A stretch of DNA of 64,000 nucleotides from Lycorma delicatula (Eukaryota > Arthropoda > Insecta > Hemiptera > Fulgoridae): positions 83,293,398-83,357,397 of the forward strand of contig NC_134457.1 of assembly GCF_047948215.1 (NCBI RefSeq), given 5' to 3'. The notes under the pieces are model-generated. The model made no database searches. It saw only the letters and a program-made list of their open reading frames with translations, and was not told the origin of the DNA. The position numbers were made by a program, and so were the translations under genes. Positions 37,420 to 49,338 of this stretch are shown here, one piece after another. Numbering within the stretch: position 1 is the first letter of the stretch; each line of letters opens with the position of its first letter.

Positions 37420-38125
37420 GTGTTTACAAATATTGAGAAAGTAACTAACTGAATTTATAACTCTGTAGGAAAAATATTCCATTGCCTATACATTAAGTTT
37501 CATTGTTGTTATCATACCTGTACTTAATAAAAAGCTATATTAGGCGATATCTGTTTTGTTAATACACTGATTTTTGAACCGCACAATTTATTTAACGTCG
37601 AATTCGATTGAAAATCGATTACCTTCGTTTTCATCTTGCACTATTATAATCGTGTACTGCTTTGGCGTCGTCAGTTAGAGAATTGTGCCGTAAAAATCGG
37701 ATTTGATCCTACCGAAAGACGTAGAAAATTTGGTTGAAAACATTAAAAAAATGTTTTCTATATCAATTCATAATTTCTGTGTACTATTATAATAATTTCA
37801 CGAACATTCAATTTTTTTTTAGTAGATAGTTTCTTGTAGCTCCGTTATCTTTTTTCATGAAGGGATATGTAAATTTTTGACGTAAATATGTGTAGTTTTT
37901 GTAAATTTGACGGTCGGTTTGGGTGTTATTTCAGTCAAATATTTAATATAAATTATAGAAAACTACGCTTTTTTTTCTGTAACAAAGAAATTCTTGTGTA
38001 CGTAAACTATGCTCCTTTATTACGATAAAAAAGCCGGTACGTTGCACTTGCCAGTATTGGATTTACAAAATGAAAAATAAACTGCCGGTTTAGAATGCCT
38101 TGAACCAATAGATGTATTAGGAATG
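36355..38125. other. intron-like AT-rich stretch
   Basis: Follows the 36,256 exon. It contains a (TA)n array at 37376-37417 and no further exon that I can support. Confidence 0.45.
37376..37417. repeat. (TA)n microsatellite
   Basis: About twenty-one TA units. Confidence 0.96.
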
Positions 38126-38129
38126 AGAG

Positions 38130-38410
38130 TACTATTGTACGTGCTAGTGCGAAGCCGTGGGGGGTTCAAAGGTGTCGGGCCGCGTCTCGACGCGCGTTGA
38201 ACACCTGCCAACCTCGGTCGGCGTCGCTTTGTTTGCTAGCCTTGGCCACTGGAGGACGACGGTCGTCTCGATCCGATTACTTTGCTTTATTCTGCAATTC
38301 ACTCGATGTTGCCGCCCCGCTTTTAGTGCCACCGTAATTGTACGAGCACGGTTATCGACTCCCGACGACAACATATTCTCTGTCACCGACGGTTCGCCTA
38401 ATATCGTTTA
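38130..38410. promoter_or_regulatory. CpG-rich block open on both strands
   Basis: About 280 bases dense in CG words (CGCGTCTCGACGCGCG, GACGACGGTCGTC). Because stops are rare in such DNA, long frames exist on both strands: 84 codons on plus ending in TPDDNIFSVTDGSPNIV, and 80 on minus containing RVETRPDTFEPPTASH. A splice acceptor (gccgccccgcttttag) ends at about 38327, and one frame after it (ATVIVRARLSTPDDNIFSVT...) looks protein-like and ends in a stop at 38409-38411. It could be a promoter, a terminal exon or a fragment of a younger retroelement. The codon pattern alone does not settle which strand, if any, is translated. Confidence 0.25.
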
Positions 38411-39466
38411 AAATTGATTTTTGCTTTCTTTTGTATTTGTACAGTTTAACGGTCACATTATGTGGAAAGTACAGTAGTAATTCAAAGAAAATAGTATTTG
38501 CATTTTTGTTTGTGTCAGAAGTAACAACGATTAAGATATCTGGTGTTTATTTAGAGTAAATAACAAGATATAGAAGGTTCGTTTTCTGCATATTAACCGA
38601 AACAAATATTAATTTATCGGGACTGCGTGATACACTAAAGATAAAATGGTTCTGATAAGCACTACTTCGTAATTAGTCCAAGTAACCAAAAAACACGTCC
38701 TATAAATATTTTCAGATAAACGTTATAGTATATTTTAAAATCGGGATTTTTGTTATTTACGTAGAAAAGAAGAGGCCAGTGGCCTTTGTACGAAGTATAT
38801 TATATAGATATATATGTAGTCGGCAGTTCACACAAGCGTAACTCTTGTTAAGTTATGAGCTGTTGTATTTATGACGTGAGTTTGTGAATTGGAGCTTTAA
38901 AAGCTCTGCAGTTTTCTCACGGAAATTTTCAGAATAGGTGTTTCAGAATTACTAGCAGTACATAATGCGTACGTATATCATTGTCGAATCCTCCACATGA
39001 CAGGTAACGGATACATTTTACCGTTGAAATCTCAATATAAACGTACCGTCTACTCCGCTTCTTTAAAAAAAAGTTCGGTTATATTTTTTGATTTATATTA
39101 TTTCATGTATTTACCTCGTTTAAAGAAACAATAAATTATTTGACATGACAGCTAGTTTATCATTTTTTTTCATTTTAAAATAAAATGTTTTTAATGTTTA
39201 TTTATCCATTTAATTATAATATACTGTCTATTTTTTTTTTTTTCAGTAAGGTTGTAATTTTTCCCTATAATAAATCTAAATCCTTGTGTGTTTAATAACA
39301 AAAAGTTTTGTTTTATGTTTTTCGTGTAGAAGTTTTCAGTAATTTTCGTTTTTTTTAAAATGTGGACAAAGGAAAATCTCCATATATAATTTATTGTTTG
39401 TGTTTTAGAAGGGAATAGAGGACATTACCCGATCGGCATTTCAACCTTTATTGTGAATCCCCCTGT

Positions 39467-39655
39467 TCATGAGTTCTTGGTTTGAACGTTGATCCTGTAT
39501 ACTACGGTATCTTCAGCTGAATCTATTAAACCTATCGAATCATAGCTAAACCCCGTAAAAACCAAAATGATAAAAGGGATCAACGATAAGAAAACGAATG
39601 GTAGATAAGAAAGATGTTCTATCTTACGAGGAATCGTAGTACGAGACGAACCCAA
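39467..39655 (-). CDS. unassigned open frame with a membrane-like segment
   Basis: A 62-codon minus-strand frame without an ATG start. It contains a hydrophobic stretch (LPFVFLSLIPFIILVFTGF) followed by a polar tail (SYDSIGLIDSAEDTVVYRIN) and a stop. The surrounding 39.4-39.9 kb is less AT-rich, with another 62-codon frame on the plus strand at 39671-39859. It may be a decayed repeat, and I recognise no family. Confidence 0.12.
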   Translation of the reverse strand: MGSSRTTIPRKIEHLSYLPFVFLSLIPFIILVFTGFSYDSIGLIDSAEDTVVYRINVQTKNS

Positions 39656-40914
39656 CTAAGAGGATAACCCGTGGTTTCCTCCACGCATCCGATAATTCCT
39701 CGAAAAATCAGGGAAGTTTTACCCGAACGGATGAGCATAGTATTTATTAACGATTATGAGATGACCGATTTAAATATATGTTACAAAAAAATTATTTTTC
39801 CTTCAATAATTGAAAATCTTTACAAATATTGTTACGCTATTCCAACCGGATCGGTTTAGCTGCATCTCGAAATTACATGAAACGTGGAAGAACTTAATTG
39901 TTAACTGTTCAGCCAGAATTCCATCGGAAGTTAATTGTGTATATTTCACAATTCATCATCGTTGTTTTAGTGTAGGTCCGTAAGTAGGCTCTCAAAATTG
40001 TCTTTTTTAATTGTTAGATAATTTTCACGTTCCTTTCAAATTCTTTATCCGATTTCATTATTATACTTACTTCTTTTTTCTACTCTTAATTTTTTAAAAA
40101 GTGGTATTTCAAACGTTCTACTCACGAATTATAATTTAACCGGTTAAGTGTTTTTTTTTTCTTGTGTAATATTGATGTTGATGGACTAAGGCGCTGCTGC
40201 TGTTGGTGCACTACGTTGCTCCTTCTGTTAACGGAATAGATAATGTAGTCTTTATTAATATTAGCCAGACAAAATTACAATGTGTTTATTCCATCCGTAA
40301 CTGTACGCATTGTATATGGAATGCTGGCAGTTAAATGACTTCTAACCGTTATGCTAACTGTCGCGTAGATAACTGCATTTAGTGACTGCAACAGATCTTT
40401 GTAACGTCTAATTTTTTCATCGATAGATAAAGGCTTTTTTATTATTTTCTTTTTTAAGAAGTTTTAAGTAACAAACATAAAGTAAATTTAGAAGAAAAGT
40501 AATTCAAAATTAAAGATGTTTGTTTTATAACTTAATGATTAATATTATATGTTTTTTCCGGTTCAGAAAAACCGTGCGTATGTGTACAACTTCAACTGTA
40601 CTAAAGTAAATTATTTTTTTTTAAATTCTTAATGACTCTGTTTTGTCGCTGGTTGTTTGTTAACGATTTTATAAAGTGGCTTATTAGGAAAGCTTTAATG
40701 TTTATTGTGTTACGTATTGGAATATTTACCTTTTAGCAGAACCGCTCGCAGTGTTTATAACAAAAACAGGGTGATCTTATTCTAGACTGGTATTAAAATA
40801 TAAAAAAATATGTGTCTCCTTTTAGAGATAGATGCCTTCATTATCACTGGAGCCATCAGTTTAGTATTATTATCGACGCGGTTGGTTTTTTCGTTTTCTT
40901 TTTTTTTTTTATTT

Positions 40915-41155
40915 GTTTACGTGCTATAGTATAAGGAGCGTATATCGGTGTAACCGATCGACAGACTCCAAGTCTTGTGTAGCCAGGACACGAGTAGCGA
41001 ACGAGGGAGTGTCGAGTTCCCTGCTCTTGTGGTCGCTGATGCCACTTGTTAGGTTTCTTTCGCCTACTATTCCGACCTATTCCGCTCATTCGACAACTTT
41101 GGACGGTGGTTACCATCGACACAAAGGACCAAGTATTGTTTTTATTCTTCTACAT
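40915..41155. promoter_or_regulatory. G+C-rich block with open frames on both strands
   Basis: A strong acceptor-like site (a long T-run, then gtgctatag) ends at about 40929. It is followed by about 220 bases rich in CG words and open on plus (RSVYRCNRSTDSKSCVARTR...) and on minus (GRNSRRKKPNKWHQRPQEQG...). No clear donor follows on the plus strand. It may be a promoter, an exon or a repeat. The coding strand cannot be decided by eye. Confidence 0.18.
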
Positions 41156-42111
41156 TAACGTTTCTTTAAAGTGTATTTCATTTTTTGTCAGGTAATGATA
41201 TGGAACTAAAAGAACTATGTTTCTTAGTGTATTATTTTATTCTGAAAACAATACAAATGCGATCAAACCTCGAGAGATTTTATTATAAAACTGTAGAGCG
41301 ATTGAATTTTAATCCTGTTACGTAATGATTGTGTTTTTATGCTGTAATTCCTTGTTATTATATAACAATCTAGATGATGCTGTTGCTGCCCTTACCCTGA
41401 TTTACCAGAATCCTTCTTTTTTTAATTAAATATTTTTGTTGTTATTATACTTCGAAAACACTAAATTGATTAATGAGATCAGTTGATTCAATCATAAAAT
41501 TTATCATAAATTTTAAATAAAATCATAAATTTTGGTCTGATATAAAATAATTTCATTTCTAAAAGTTCATGTATTTATTTTTTTATGATGTGTTAGCTCA
41601 AGTAAAATTGTTATTTTTTATTCACTTCAGTAAAAAATGGGGTTCTTAATTATATCTATATATCTTTTTTTAACTGGTGTTCCAAGTCTTTAACTGTCTG
41701 TTCCAACGAATTCACTGATTCTTTTTTATTTTTATTTCATAGTAGTTTTTTCTCTGATGATTCTAAATTAAGTTTTTTAAAAAGAAATCTGTGGAAGATA
41801 TTTTTAAGTAATTGAATGATCAAGAAAAGATCTGAATATGTTTTTATTGTTGTTATCGTTACTTAGTATTGGACTGTGGTAGTAGCGTAATAATAAAAAA
41901 AAATATTACCCGTTTTGATATTATGCTACATTCTACGAAATTTACACGGTATTCTTATACAAAACTTAAAGGAAATTAATTGGAAAACTTGAAGTGAAAA
42001 ATAATTACGTGTTCTACTCATTAGTAAGGTTTCGCCTTACGTTCGATAGTATTTAATATTATTATCCTGGCATATTATTTTTATCGTGATGTAAGTTACA
42101 CGTGCCTGCAT

Positions 42112-42857
42112 ATTGTATTTTTCGGTAGACTTCAATAAGAAAGCTATTGTAATGGGTACCATAACTCGACTTCTGGAAAATGTCGACATATCTTCGCGTT
42201 TCATCTCCCTCAGACCTCAAAACTACCGTCAGCTCGAAAGTTTACATATACATATAGATATATATTTCACTTTCTTGTGGATGCGATAACTGCCGTAATT
42301 TTGCGCCAAAAATCTACCCAAAATCTCGGTCGAGTTCGTTTATGGTAAAAATCGGACCATGGGAGTGGAAATGGCGGCTTTTTCGAAAAAGAAAAATATT
42401 GCTATAGCTTTCTTATTAAGTAAATTATCGAATTTGTTCAAATTTCCTACTTCTTTGATGAATAAGGGCCTAAAACTTATCTAAGTAAAGTTTTTTGTTA
42501 TCACCAACCATTGGCGCAGGGGGTGGAAAAATGTGGTTAAAAAAAAATCAAAGACAAAAAAAATCATACCTCACGTAATAAGCACATTATCGAGTCGGTG
42601 TTTGAAGTGGTCGTTAGTCCTCTAAACATTACCTAAAACTTTTGTCTGAAGCAATTTTTGATATGGCCAACCCTTGCGATAAGAGATGACCAAAATGTTG
42701 CTAGAATTGTAAGAATATGGGGCTTGAGAAATTTTTTCACGTGCAACCATTGTCGTATTGAGTAAATTTAACTTAGTTTTTAGTAACTATAAGGCGGAAA
42801 TATTTTTTATCCCCTACTTAGCACCGGTGAAATCCAGCATGCCGAAAGGAATTTTTT
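42112..42857 (+). mobile_element. dispersed repeat, copy 2 (longer)
   Basis: Same family and orientation as 25468-26060. It retains a block around 42620-42790 that copy 1 lacks (CCTAAAACTTTTGTCTG, ACGTGCAACCATTGTCG). No intact frame. The right end keeps GGTGAAATCCAGCATGCCG, partly inverted relative to the left end GGTAGACTTCAA, as in copy 1. The two copies differ at many positions, so both are old. Confidence 0.75.
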
Positions 42858-43424
42858 AACATCTAAGAAAAGTATAAATTAATTTAAAAAAATAAAACCG
42901 ATTAAGAAGTAAAAGATGTTTAAAAATGTTTATTAAATTATTTAAATTTTGCTTTCTTCGACTTCTGTTTCAAATTAAGAGTTGGTAAATTTTTGGTGGT
43001 TTGTTTTTTTATTTTAGCGGCGATAAATTTTTCTTTTTCTGAAAACCGAATTATAAATTCGATCGATTTTCGTATGTTCACCCGTTAATAACGAAGCATT
43101 TTGTTTTTTATTTAAATTTTATTTCTACTGAAATTTTTTGTAAAACATCGTTGAAATCGTTACTCGTTTAATCCTAATAATGTAAACAGTTTTTTATTTA
43201 AAAAAATTAATTATTACAGGTAATGAAGTATATTTTTAACGTATAAAATTACGACAGATATTATTCAAATTTAGTGTATAGGCCGCCTGGTAAATTTGTT
43301 AAGTTAGATGTCAGTGAACATTTTTGAAGGCCGATAACATATCCAAACTTGGGGTATGCAAATCAGCTCGGCGGATGTCTCTTTAACTTCGAAACGTGAA
43401 AGAATTTTTGTCGGTGTGTGTCAG

Positions 43425-43474
43425 GTTTGTCCGTACGTCGTTGTATCAACAATCAAGGATGTTACTGCGGATAC
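43425..43474 (+). CDS. weak internal exon candidate
   Basis: The acceptor gtcggtgtgtgtcag is followed by 50 bases open in frame 1 (VCPYVVVSTIKDVTAD) and a donor GTAAGG, entering in phase 0 and leaving in phase 2. The 43270-43480 area is less AT-rich than usual. It does not fit the phase of the 36,256 exon, so the two would not join directly. Confidence 0.12.
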
Positions 43475-45059
43475 GTAAGGAGTATCGTCTTATTTAAGAA
43501 CTATTGTCTGTGTTATTTTATGAAATGGAAGAAATGAAATCCTTCAATTTTTGCCTGTCTTTATCCGTTTACTTCCACTTTTTTTTACGTTTTTAAAACT
43601 CATAAAAACGAAACGGTTTTTTATTTTTTTTTTTTTTTAGCTATTAAAATAACATTAATTTTTCGTTAAATTTTAAATTAAACGTTTGTAATATTGTAAG
43701 TATAATTTTTGGCGAATCACTTATATTAAAATTCATCGCTCTTAAAATACGAACAAAGAAAAATACTTATAGAGAAAATAATCATAAAAAAGAAAGATCT
43801 TTTCGTCGATATAAACTAGTAACAACCCATCAAAACGACTGCCAAGAATATTATAATATTAAAGTAATTATTTGTCTCGGGCAATAAATTTTATTACCGC
43901 TCTTTTTTGTAATTTAAAATGTTGCAGGGTTACCGGTTATCAATTATCATACCCTCGTTTTTGCTTTACTGAATCTATCGTTTTAAGCCCTTCGCATTCA
44001 AATAATTAAAACGCGTATTGTCCTTCAGATAGAATCATTTATATTACATTATTGTACAATCTATTTTTCTCGTTAATTCGAGTAGGAACACGTGAACAAA
44101 ATCTTTAGTCGTTAACTTTATTTTTACTACTGATATTAAACTTGTCTCATCTTTAAAGGTAGATCGCATATTATTTTTATTCTTACATGGAGTTAGAAAT
44201 TTATATTTAGTTAAATAGGATATAAAGATTTTATTTAAAACTATATTTAGAAATCGCTCCGCATGAATCATTCGCTTAGAATGTGGATGTTGAAATTTTG
44301 TCAATTTGTTTTTTTCCGGTTCTTTGTGCGTAAAAATGCGTACTATTAGCAAGCTAAATTTTGAAACTACTTCTTTTTTATAGACTAGTATTTCTTTAAA
44401 ATCTGGTCAATAAATGTTGTCTTGTCTTATAATGTAGGTTAATAACATCTGTAATGTTATTCTTTGTTTTTATATATACAAAAAGAATTAAAAACAAGAT
44501 TTATTTGACAGTTAGGTAAGGACATTTTTATTTTTTAATGCTATACATTTGGTGTAGTCGTGGTTATATTTTTTTTAACTTTTAACAAAATGTTAAGTCA
44601 TTCCGTAAATTCTGTTTATTTTCTTGTTATTTAATTATTTGGAAACCTGCAAACTATTATTTTCTCACTAAATTTTATGAGTTAATTTTCAGTTAATTTA
44701 CAGCGGCGCGGTTGACAATATGTATTTAACAAATTTGGAATAATTAAATAAATTTTGAAAATTGTATACATTTTATTGAACGTAGCCTATTTTTTATCAT
44801 TCGGCGCTACTATTTTAAGCACATACTAATTTTTATAGTTTGCGTTTCCGAGTTCTTCGCAATTATATAAAAAAAATTCTTGTTTTCATTATCATTGAGT
44901 AGATAAATTAAAAGGTAGAACCAACTAAGTAGACCTATGTTTGCTACATAAAATAAATATATATTTAATCTTTATATGCACGCGTGTTTGTGTGTGAGAT
45001 GGTGCGTATTTATATTGTTTTTAGATGCCGGTACCTTTTTGTAAAAAATTAATTCATCA

Positions 45060-45190
45060 CATAACCTCCAAGTTTATATGAATATGGAATTTCACGTATG
45101 AAAAACTCATTACGTTTGTAGGATTCGAACCGCTGGACCTTGTGGATGATAGGCTGAGAGCTGCCGTGGAGGTCAGAACAGTTCAATGTT
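45060..45190 (-). mobile_element. tRNA-like segment, probable SINE head
   Basis: On the minus strand the bases 45131-45121 read GGTTCGAATCC, a perfect match to the pol III B-box. The upstream text (CTCAGCC, ATCATCCACAAGG, TCCAGC) resembles a tRNA anticodon arm and variable region. The TCCAGC plus B-box arrangement also parallels the head of the SINE family at 14.3 kb (TTCCAGCG TTCAAGTCC). The A-box region is not clear and a full cloverleaf cannot be folded by eye, so this is more likely a decayed tRNA-derived SINE than a working tRNA gene. Confidence 0.4.
45122..45171 (+). CDS. exon candidate, may be a by-product of the tRNA-like segment
   Basis: On the plus strand an acceptor (tcattacgtttgtag) is followed by 50 bases open in one frame that read FEPLDLVDDRLRAAVE, ending before GTCAGA. 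Two leading bases complete a codon, so it enters in phase 1 and would join the 36,256 exon as ...LLAIT-G-FEPLDL. It leaves in phase 0. The peptide is acidic and helix-like. Against it, the same bases carry a perfect pol III B-box on the other strand, which gives a simpler reason for their composition. Confidence 0.2.
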
Positions 45191-45714
45191 TAGTAAATTT
45201 TTTTTACCCGAAGTTAATTGTTTTGTTTATCTAAAATATCGTCATTTGCTTTGTTCTTATGTAAACAATTGAACGGAATCTCCGATTATTCTGCGTGCCA
45301 GATTTAAAAATTAAGTTTAATTTGTAAAGATAGTTTGTCACATTTAATAAGTCTACTAACACGATTTTGAACTTAATCCAAAAAGTTTTTATTTTTCAGT
45401 TCTTTCCTGCCATTTTAAAGGGCTTTAATTTTATATATTATGCCGTTGAACACTATAATTAAAATAAATTGTGTCTTTTGTCTATTTATTTTTAAAATTA
45501 TTTTACCAAAATAAAAAATAAATGTTATTAACTAGTATAGATGTTAATTAAAATGTAGTTTACTTCCAGATTTTTAATTTTATTTAATAAGATTTTCTTA
45601 GCGTCTTTTTTTACTTGTTTGATTTAGTTTTTCATAGGTGTTATTAGTTGATCTGTATGTTTATCGATTAGATTTTGTTTTGGAAACTTATGTATTTTTC
45701 ATGAAGTAGTGATT

Positions 45715-46035
45715 GTAAAGCGTCCGCCAAAACTGTAGGGTTTTACATACGGCGGTTTGGGGTTGACGTTTACGTATATTACGTACTGCGTATCTGTTGT
45801 GCGCGCGTTATTCTTTTCTAGATGAGTATCGAAGATCGTTCACGTGCGTTTGAAAAGTGACCCAGTGTGACAGTTTCGGTTTGAAGTGGCGGGTGTCTAG
45901 TCGCGATGCCGCCGTCCTTGTCTCGCTCGAAATAGACGCCGAGACGCCAGGAAACGACGCTTAAATAGCCTTTAGTTCAGTGAGGTGGCATTCTCCACCT
46001 GAGTTCAAGTGCATTGCACTGACATGAGAACGAGA
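45715..46035. promoter_or_regulatory. CpG-rich block, possible promoter
   Basis: About 320 bases dense in CG words (GTGCGCGCGTT, GTCTCGCTCG, GACGCCGAGACGCC) in AT-rich surroundings. An initiator-like TTCAGT lies at about 45975-45980. A 12-codon ATG frame (MSIEDRSRAFEK) follows a pyrimidine-rich TCTAG. A small palindrome, AGTGCA-T-TGCACT, is at 46008-46020. The pattern fits a TATA-less insect promoter or a CpG-rich first exon, but no gene body can be tied to it. Confidence 0.22.
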
Positions 46036-47600
46036 TCGCTTCTTTTTTTTCACATACTTCACCTCTTTTGCTTGAGTAACCTTACGTCTTGATGTATCTG
46101 CTTTTTAACTATATAACATGTAACACTATTTAACTATATAAGAGTTCTGCAGTCGATTCTTTTAATCTACAACTGTTAACATTGTATACTTATATCGTAA
46201 AATTTATTACTAAAATTTAAAATATCGTTTATTGTTTTTTCTTGCTATATATAATAACAAAATATATAAACGATCATTCGTTGAGATTGCAGAATTTGCT
46301 GCATATTACATTAACGTTTGACTTTACACGAATTTAATAATACGAGTTAATCAGAAACGGTCTTTTTTCATATTATTCTGAAATAAGTTCTTAAACTAAA
46401 TTTTATAAATTTCATTAATTTAAAAACCATTAATTATACACCTTTAAAAAATAGTTTATAATTTTACCAAACGTGGTCTGATATAATACAGGAATTACTG
46501 TAATTCATTAATTTGAAATTTAAAGTTTTATCGTAAATAATGGGTTACAAAAATTCATCTGTTACTTCGTCATCGTGTTCTCAGTGAAGGGTAAATGAAG
46601 TCAGATACGCATAAGCCCAGATATTTCACGTTTTTACGTTAAAAATGGGCTGCTATGTCAATTCCCAAATATACTCTTATTATTATAGTTAATAAATTAT
46701 TTATTTATTAAAATCTTAATATCTTTTCAATTTGATTTCAAACAATATATTTAAACATCCTATTGTTGTACTGTTAAATACATAGCTAACTGAATTTTTT
46801 TTTTAAATATAAGATTCTTGATAAAAAGTTTTATCAACGGCAGAAAGCTAAGTGTAAGTTTTCCATCCTAATATTTAACAAATAATTGTATTTCCTTTGT
46901 ATCTTGGATGTATTAGAACCTCTTTATCCTTGGAAAAATAGAAATTATCAAATGAGTGAGTGGGATCTATTATTTTCATATAATTATATATTCGTTTCGC
47001 GTGCCTTTACGCTACACATTGCAAGTGCTAAATTGCCACACCAATGTTGCTAACTAGCCTTATAGACTATCATTTCTCGACAGTTTAATAGTATATAACG
47101 GTGTGAAAAGGCTTAATTGAATTGAAACATGCTTTTTAATTAATTCATTTAATTTAAACTGTCTGCTAGTCTGAGGAATTAGTGAGCCGGCGAATGAGTA
47201 AATATCCTATAGTTAGAACAGGGAATGGCAATTTGTACTCCGGCTTGAATTCCTATATTATTACCTACAGTAACGGCCATTTTATTGTGGTATTTACGAA
47301 CGGACCGCTGATTATTAGACTCGCTTACTATTATTATTGGATATTTTGCAGTATTCAATTTGCATATTAATTAATAAATTAATTATATTACATTGCTTAC
47401 AGTAGTAATAACCCTTATCTTGATTATTAAAAAAAGAAGTCTAACGTTATCCGTTACACCGTCTGTTCTCTTCATATAGTTTTTACAAAATTATATTTTT
47501 TACTTCGTAACATGTTCGTTATCATTAATTTAGTAATAAGAATGTATTTAAAAGGTATATTTTATTGAATTTATATTATGAGTAGTTCCTTATCTTAGGT
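46036..47600. other. AT-rich stretch without a recognisable gene
   Basis: Intron-like DNA. The 62-codon frame at 47182-47370 lacks family resemblance and splice support. Confidence 0.45.
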
Positions 47601-47719
47601 TGTGTTTTTCTGTAAAGCCTCCAAACACAACAAACAGCGCCCCCAATAGATCTGTACATTACGTAAGTACGAAGGATACAATGACTATAAAGATCCCTTA
47701 CGTCTTCCTTAGTATGGTT

Positions 47720-48010
47720 CTGGTCTCCATCATAAATCTGTCAGAAACACCAAGAAGAAAGGCATGAAAGTTATAGTGAAAAATTGAATTGAGAACGAGA
47801 CAAATCTACAGGCAAATAGTGATGAGTCAAAACCTACGGAGTGCTTAGAAGCCTCATCCAAAGTGATATTCCATTCCGCCAGTAGCATTTCATTTATCCA
47901 CAATTTCATCTGACCGACCAACTATTTCCGGCCGTCTTTTTGGATCTGTCAACGATTATGCGTTGATCGACCCAAAAGATTGCTGCAACGTATTGATTTT
48001 ACCTCCAGTT
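47720..48010 (-). pseudogene. possible decayed mariner-like N-terminal fragment
   Basis: On the minus strand one frame reads DPKRRPEIVGRSDEIVDK, and after a one-base shift the next reads INEMLLAEWNITLDEASKHS. Together they resemble the linker between the two helix-turn-helix parts of mariner transposases (DxRSGRPSTS..., then ...VxxxVxxDRRLTxDEIAxxxGIS). Past that point the similarity disappears. Stops and the frameshift mean it cannot be functional. Similarity over some forty residues read by eye is weak evidence. Confidence 0.25.
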
Positions 48011-49296
48011 ATTATAAGCAGCTTCACCTACTGACAAAATTAGGTTTACGTGTTGTGTGATCCGCTCGAATATCCCGAGAATTATGTGATCGTATCCAAA
48101 TGAACTATTATTGAACCCTATTAAACTGGACATGTTAGAAATCGAAGGATATCAAGAAGTTTATTAGTCGACTGCAAAAACTGGGAAATATATTTAACAA
48201 TCTTTAAGGCGTGTATGTATGTTGGTATATTAGCTCTGTAACTCCGAAATGAGTCAATTTTCTTGGGATAGCTATCAAACGATTTCGTCATAATTGCGCT
48301 GTTAACGCCATGAATAAGATGATTTAGGGTAAACGTAATAGTTAACGTTTCGAATGAGTTTTTTAACCGATCGAAGTAGCAATACTGTTTCAAATAATCT
48401 GTGCAAGTTATTAAAGAGTTAAAAGTTTACTAAGAATACTCTCGCACACAGACAGACCCCTCCTCCTAGTTTTGGCTTCGAAAACTGATGAGGTTTATAA
48501 TTTTTCACCCCCTACAAGATTCATTTCTCATCGTCAAAAAACTTTAATCGAGCTGTAGTCCGTAATTTATAAGAGAATAAATAAATAGAACGTTTGTTGT
48601 AATACAGCTCATTATTATTACATTAACGTAAGTATGGAAATAGTAAATAACACAAATATTTACCAATAATTCTATTACTTAAATTTAATCTGAATACTCT
48701 TTCAGAAATAGCTTATTTTTTTGAGTATATCTGAAAAAATCTCGTTTGTTGATAAATAGAAAAAAAAATTGTAATTAAATACGTTACGGAGAAAATAATA
48801 ATTTTTAAAAGTTGAAAAAAAGGGTTTTCTTCCTCATCTGTCATAAAAAATACGTTCTTTTATTTTTATCCCTTCGTTCAATTGGACGTAAGTTTTTATT
48901 AAGGATCTAACTCTTACGGATTTTGTTATTTTTGTCATAATCGGAAAACTAATTTTAGAAATAATTTAGATAAAACGCGAAAATTCGCTAAGCATTTTAA
49001 CTTTCTGTTAATTACGAGAAATAAATCTGTTTGCTTAAAATGCATAGAATAACCAAGATAAATTGTTGATGTTTGTGTCGTTTTGAAGTTATTGCGAATA
49101 TTTTTTTTCTTTCACGATAGGGTAAAGTAAACTTAGTCAGGATAGTATTTTAAAATATGTAAGAGATATTCAAAATGATTGTTTTGTCCTAAAAATTATC
49201 ATTTAGCGACACTTTTGTTCCTCTGTATGACATTGATATATTTTTGTCACGCTATTTTATTTAATTTGTCTCATGTTATTATATCCATGACTTTTT

Positions 49297-49338
<42 letters not shown>

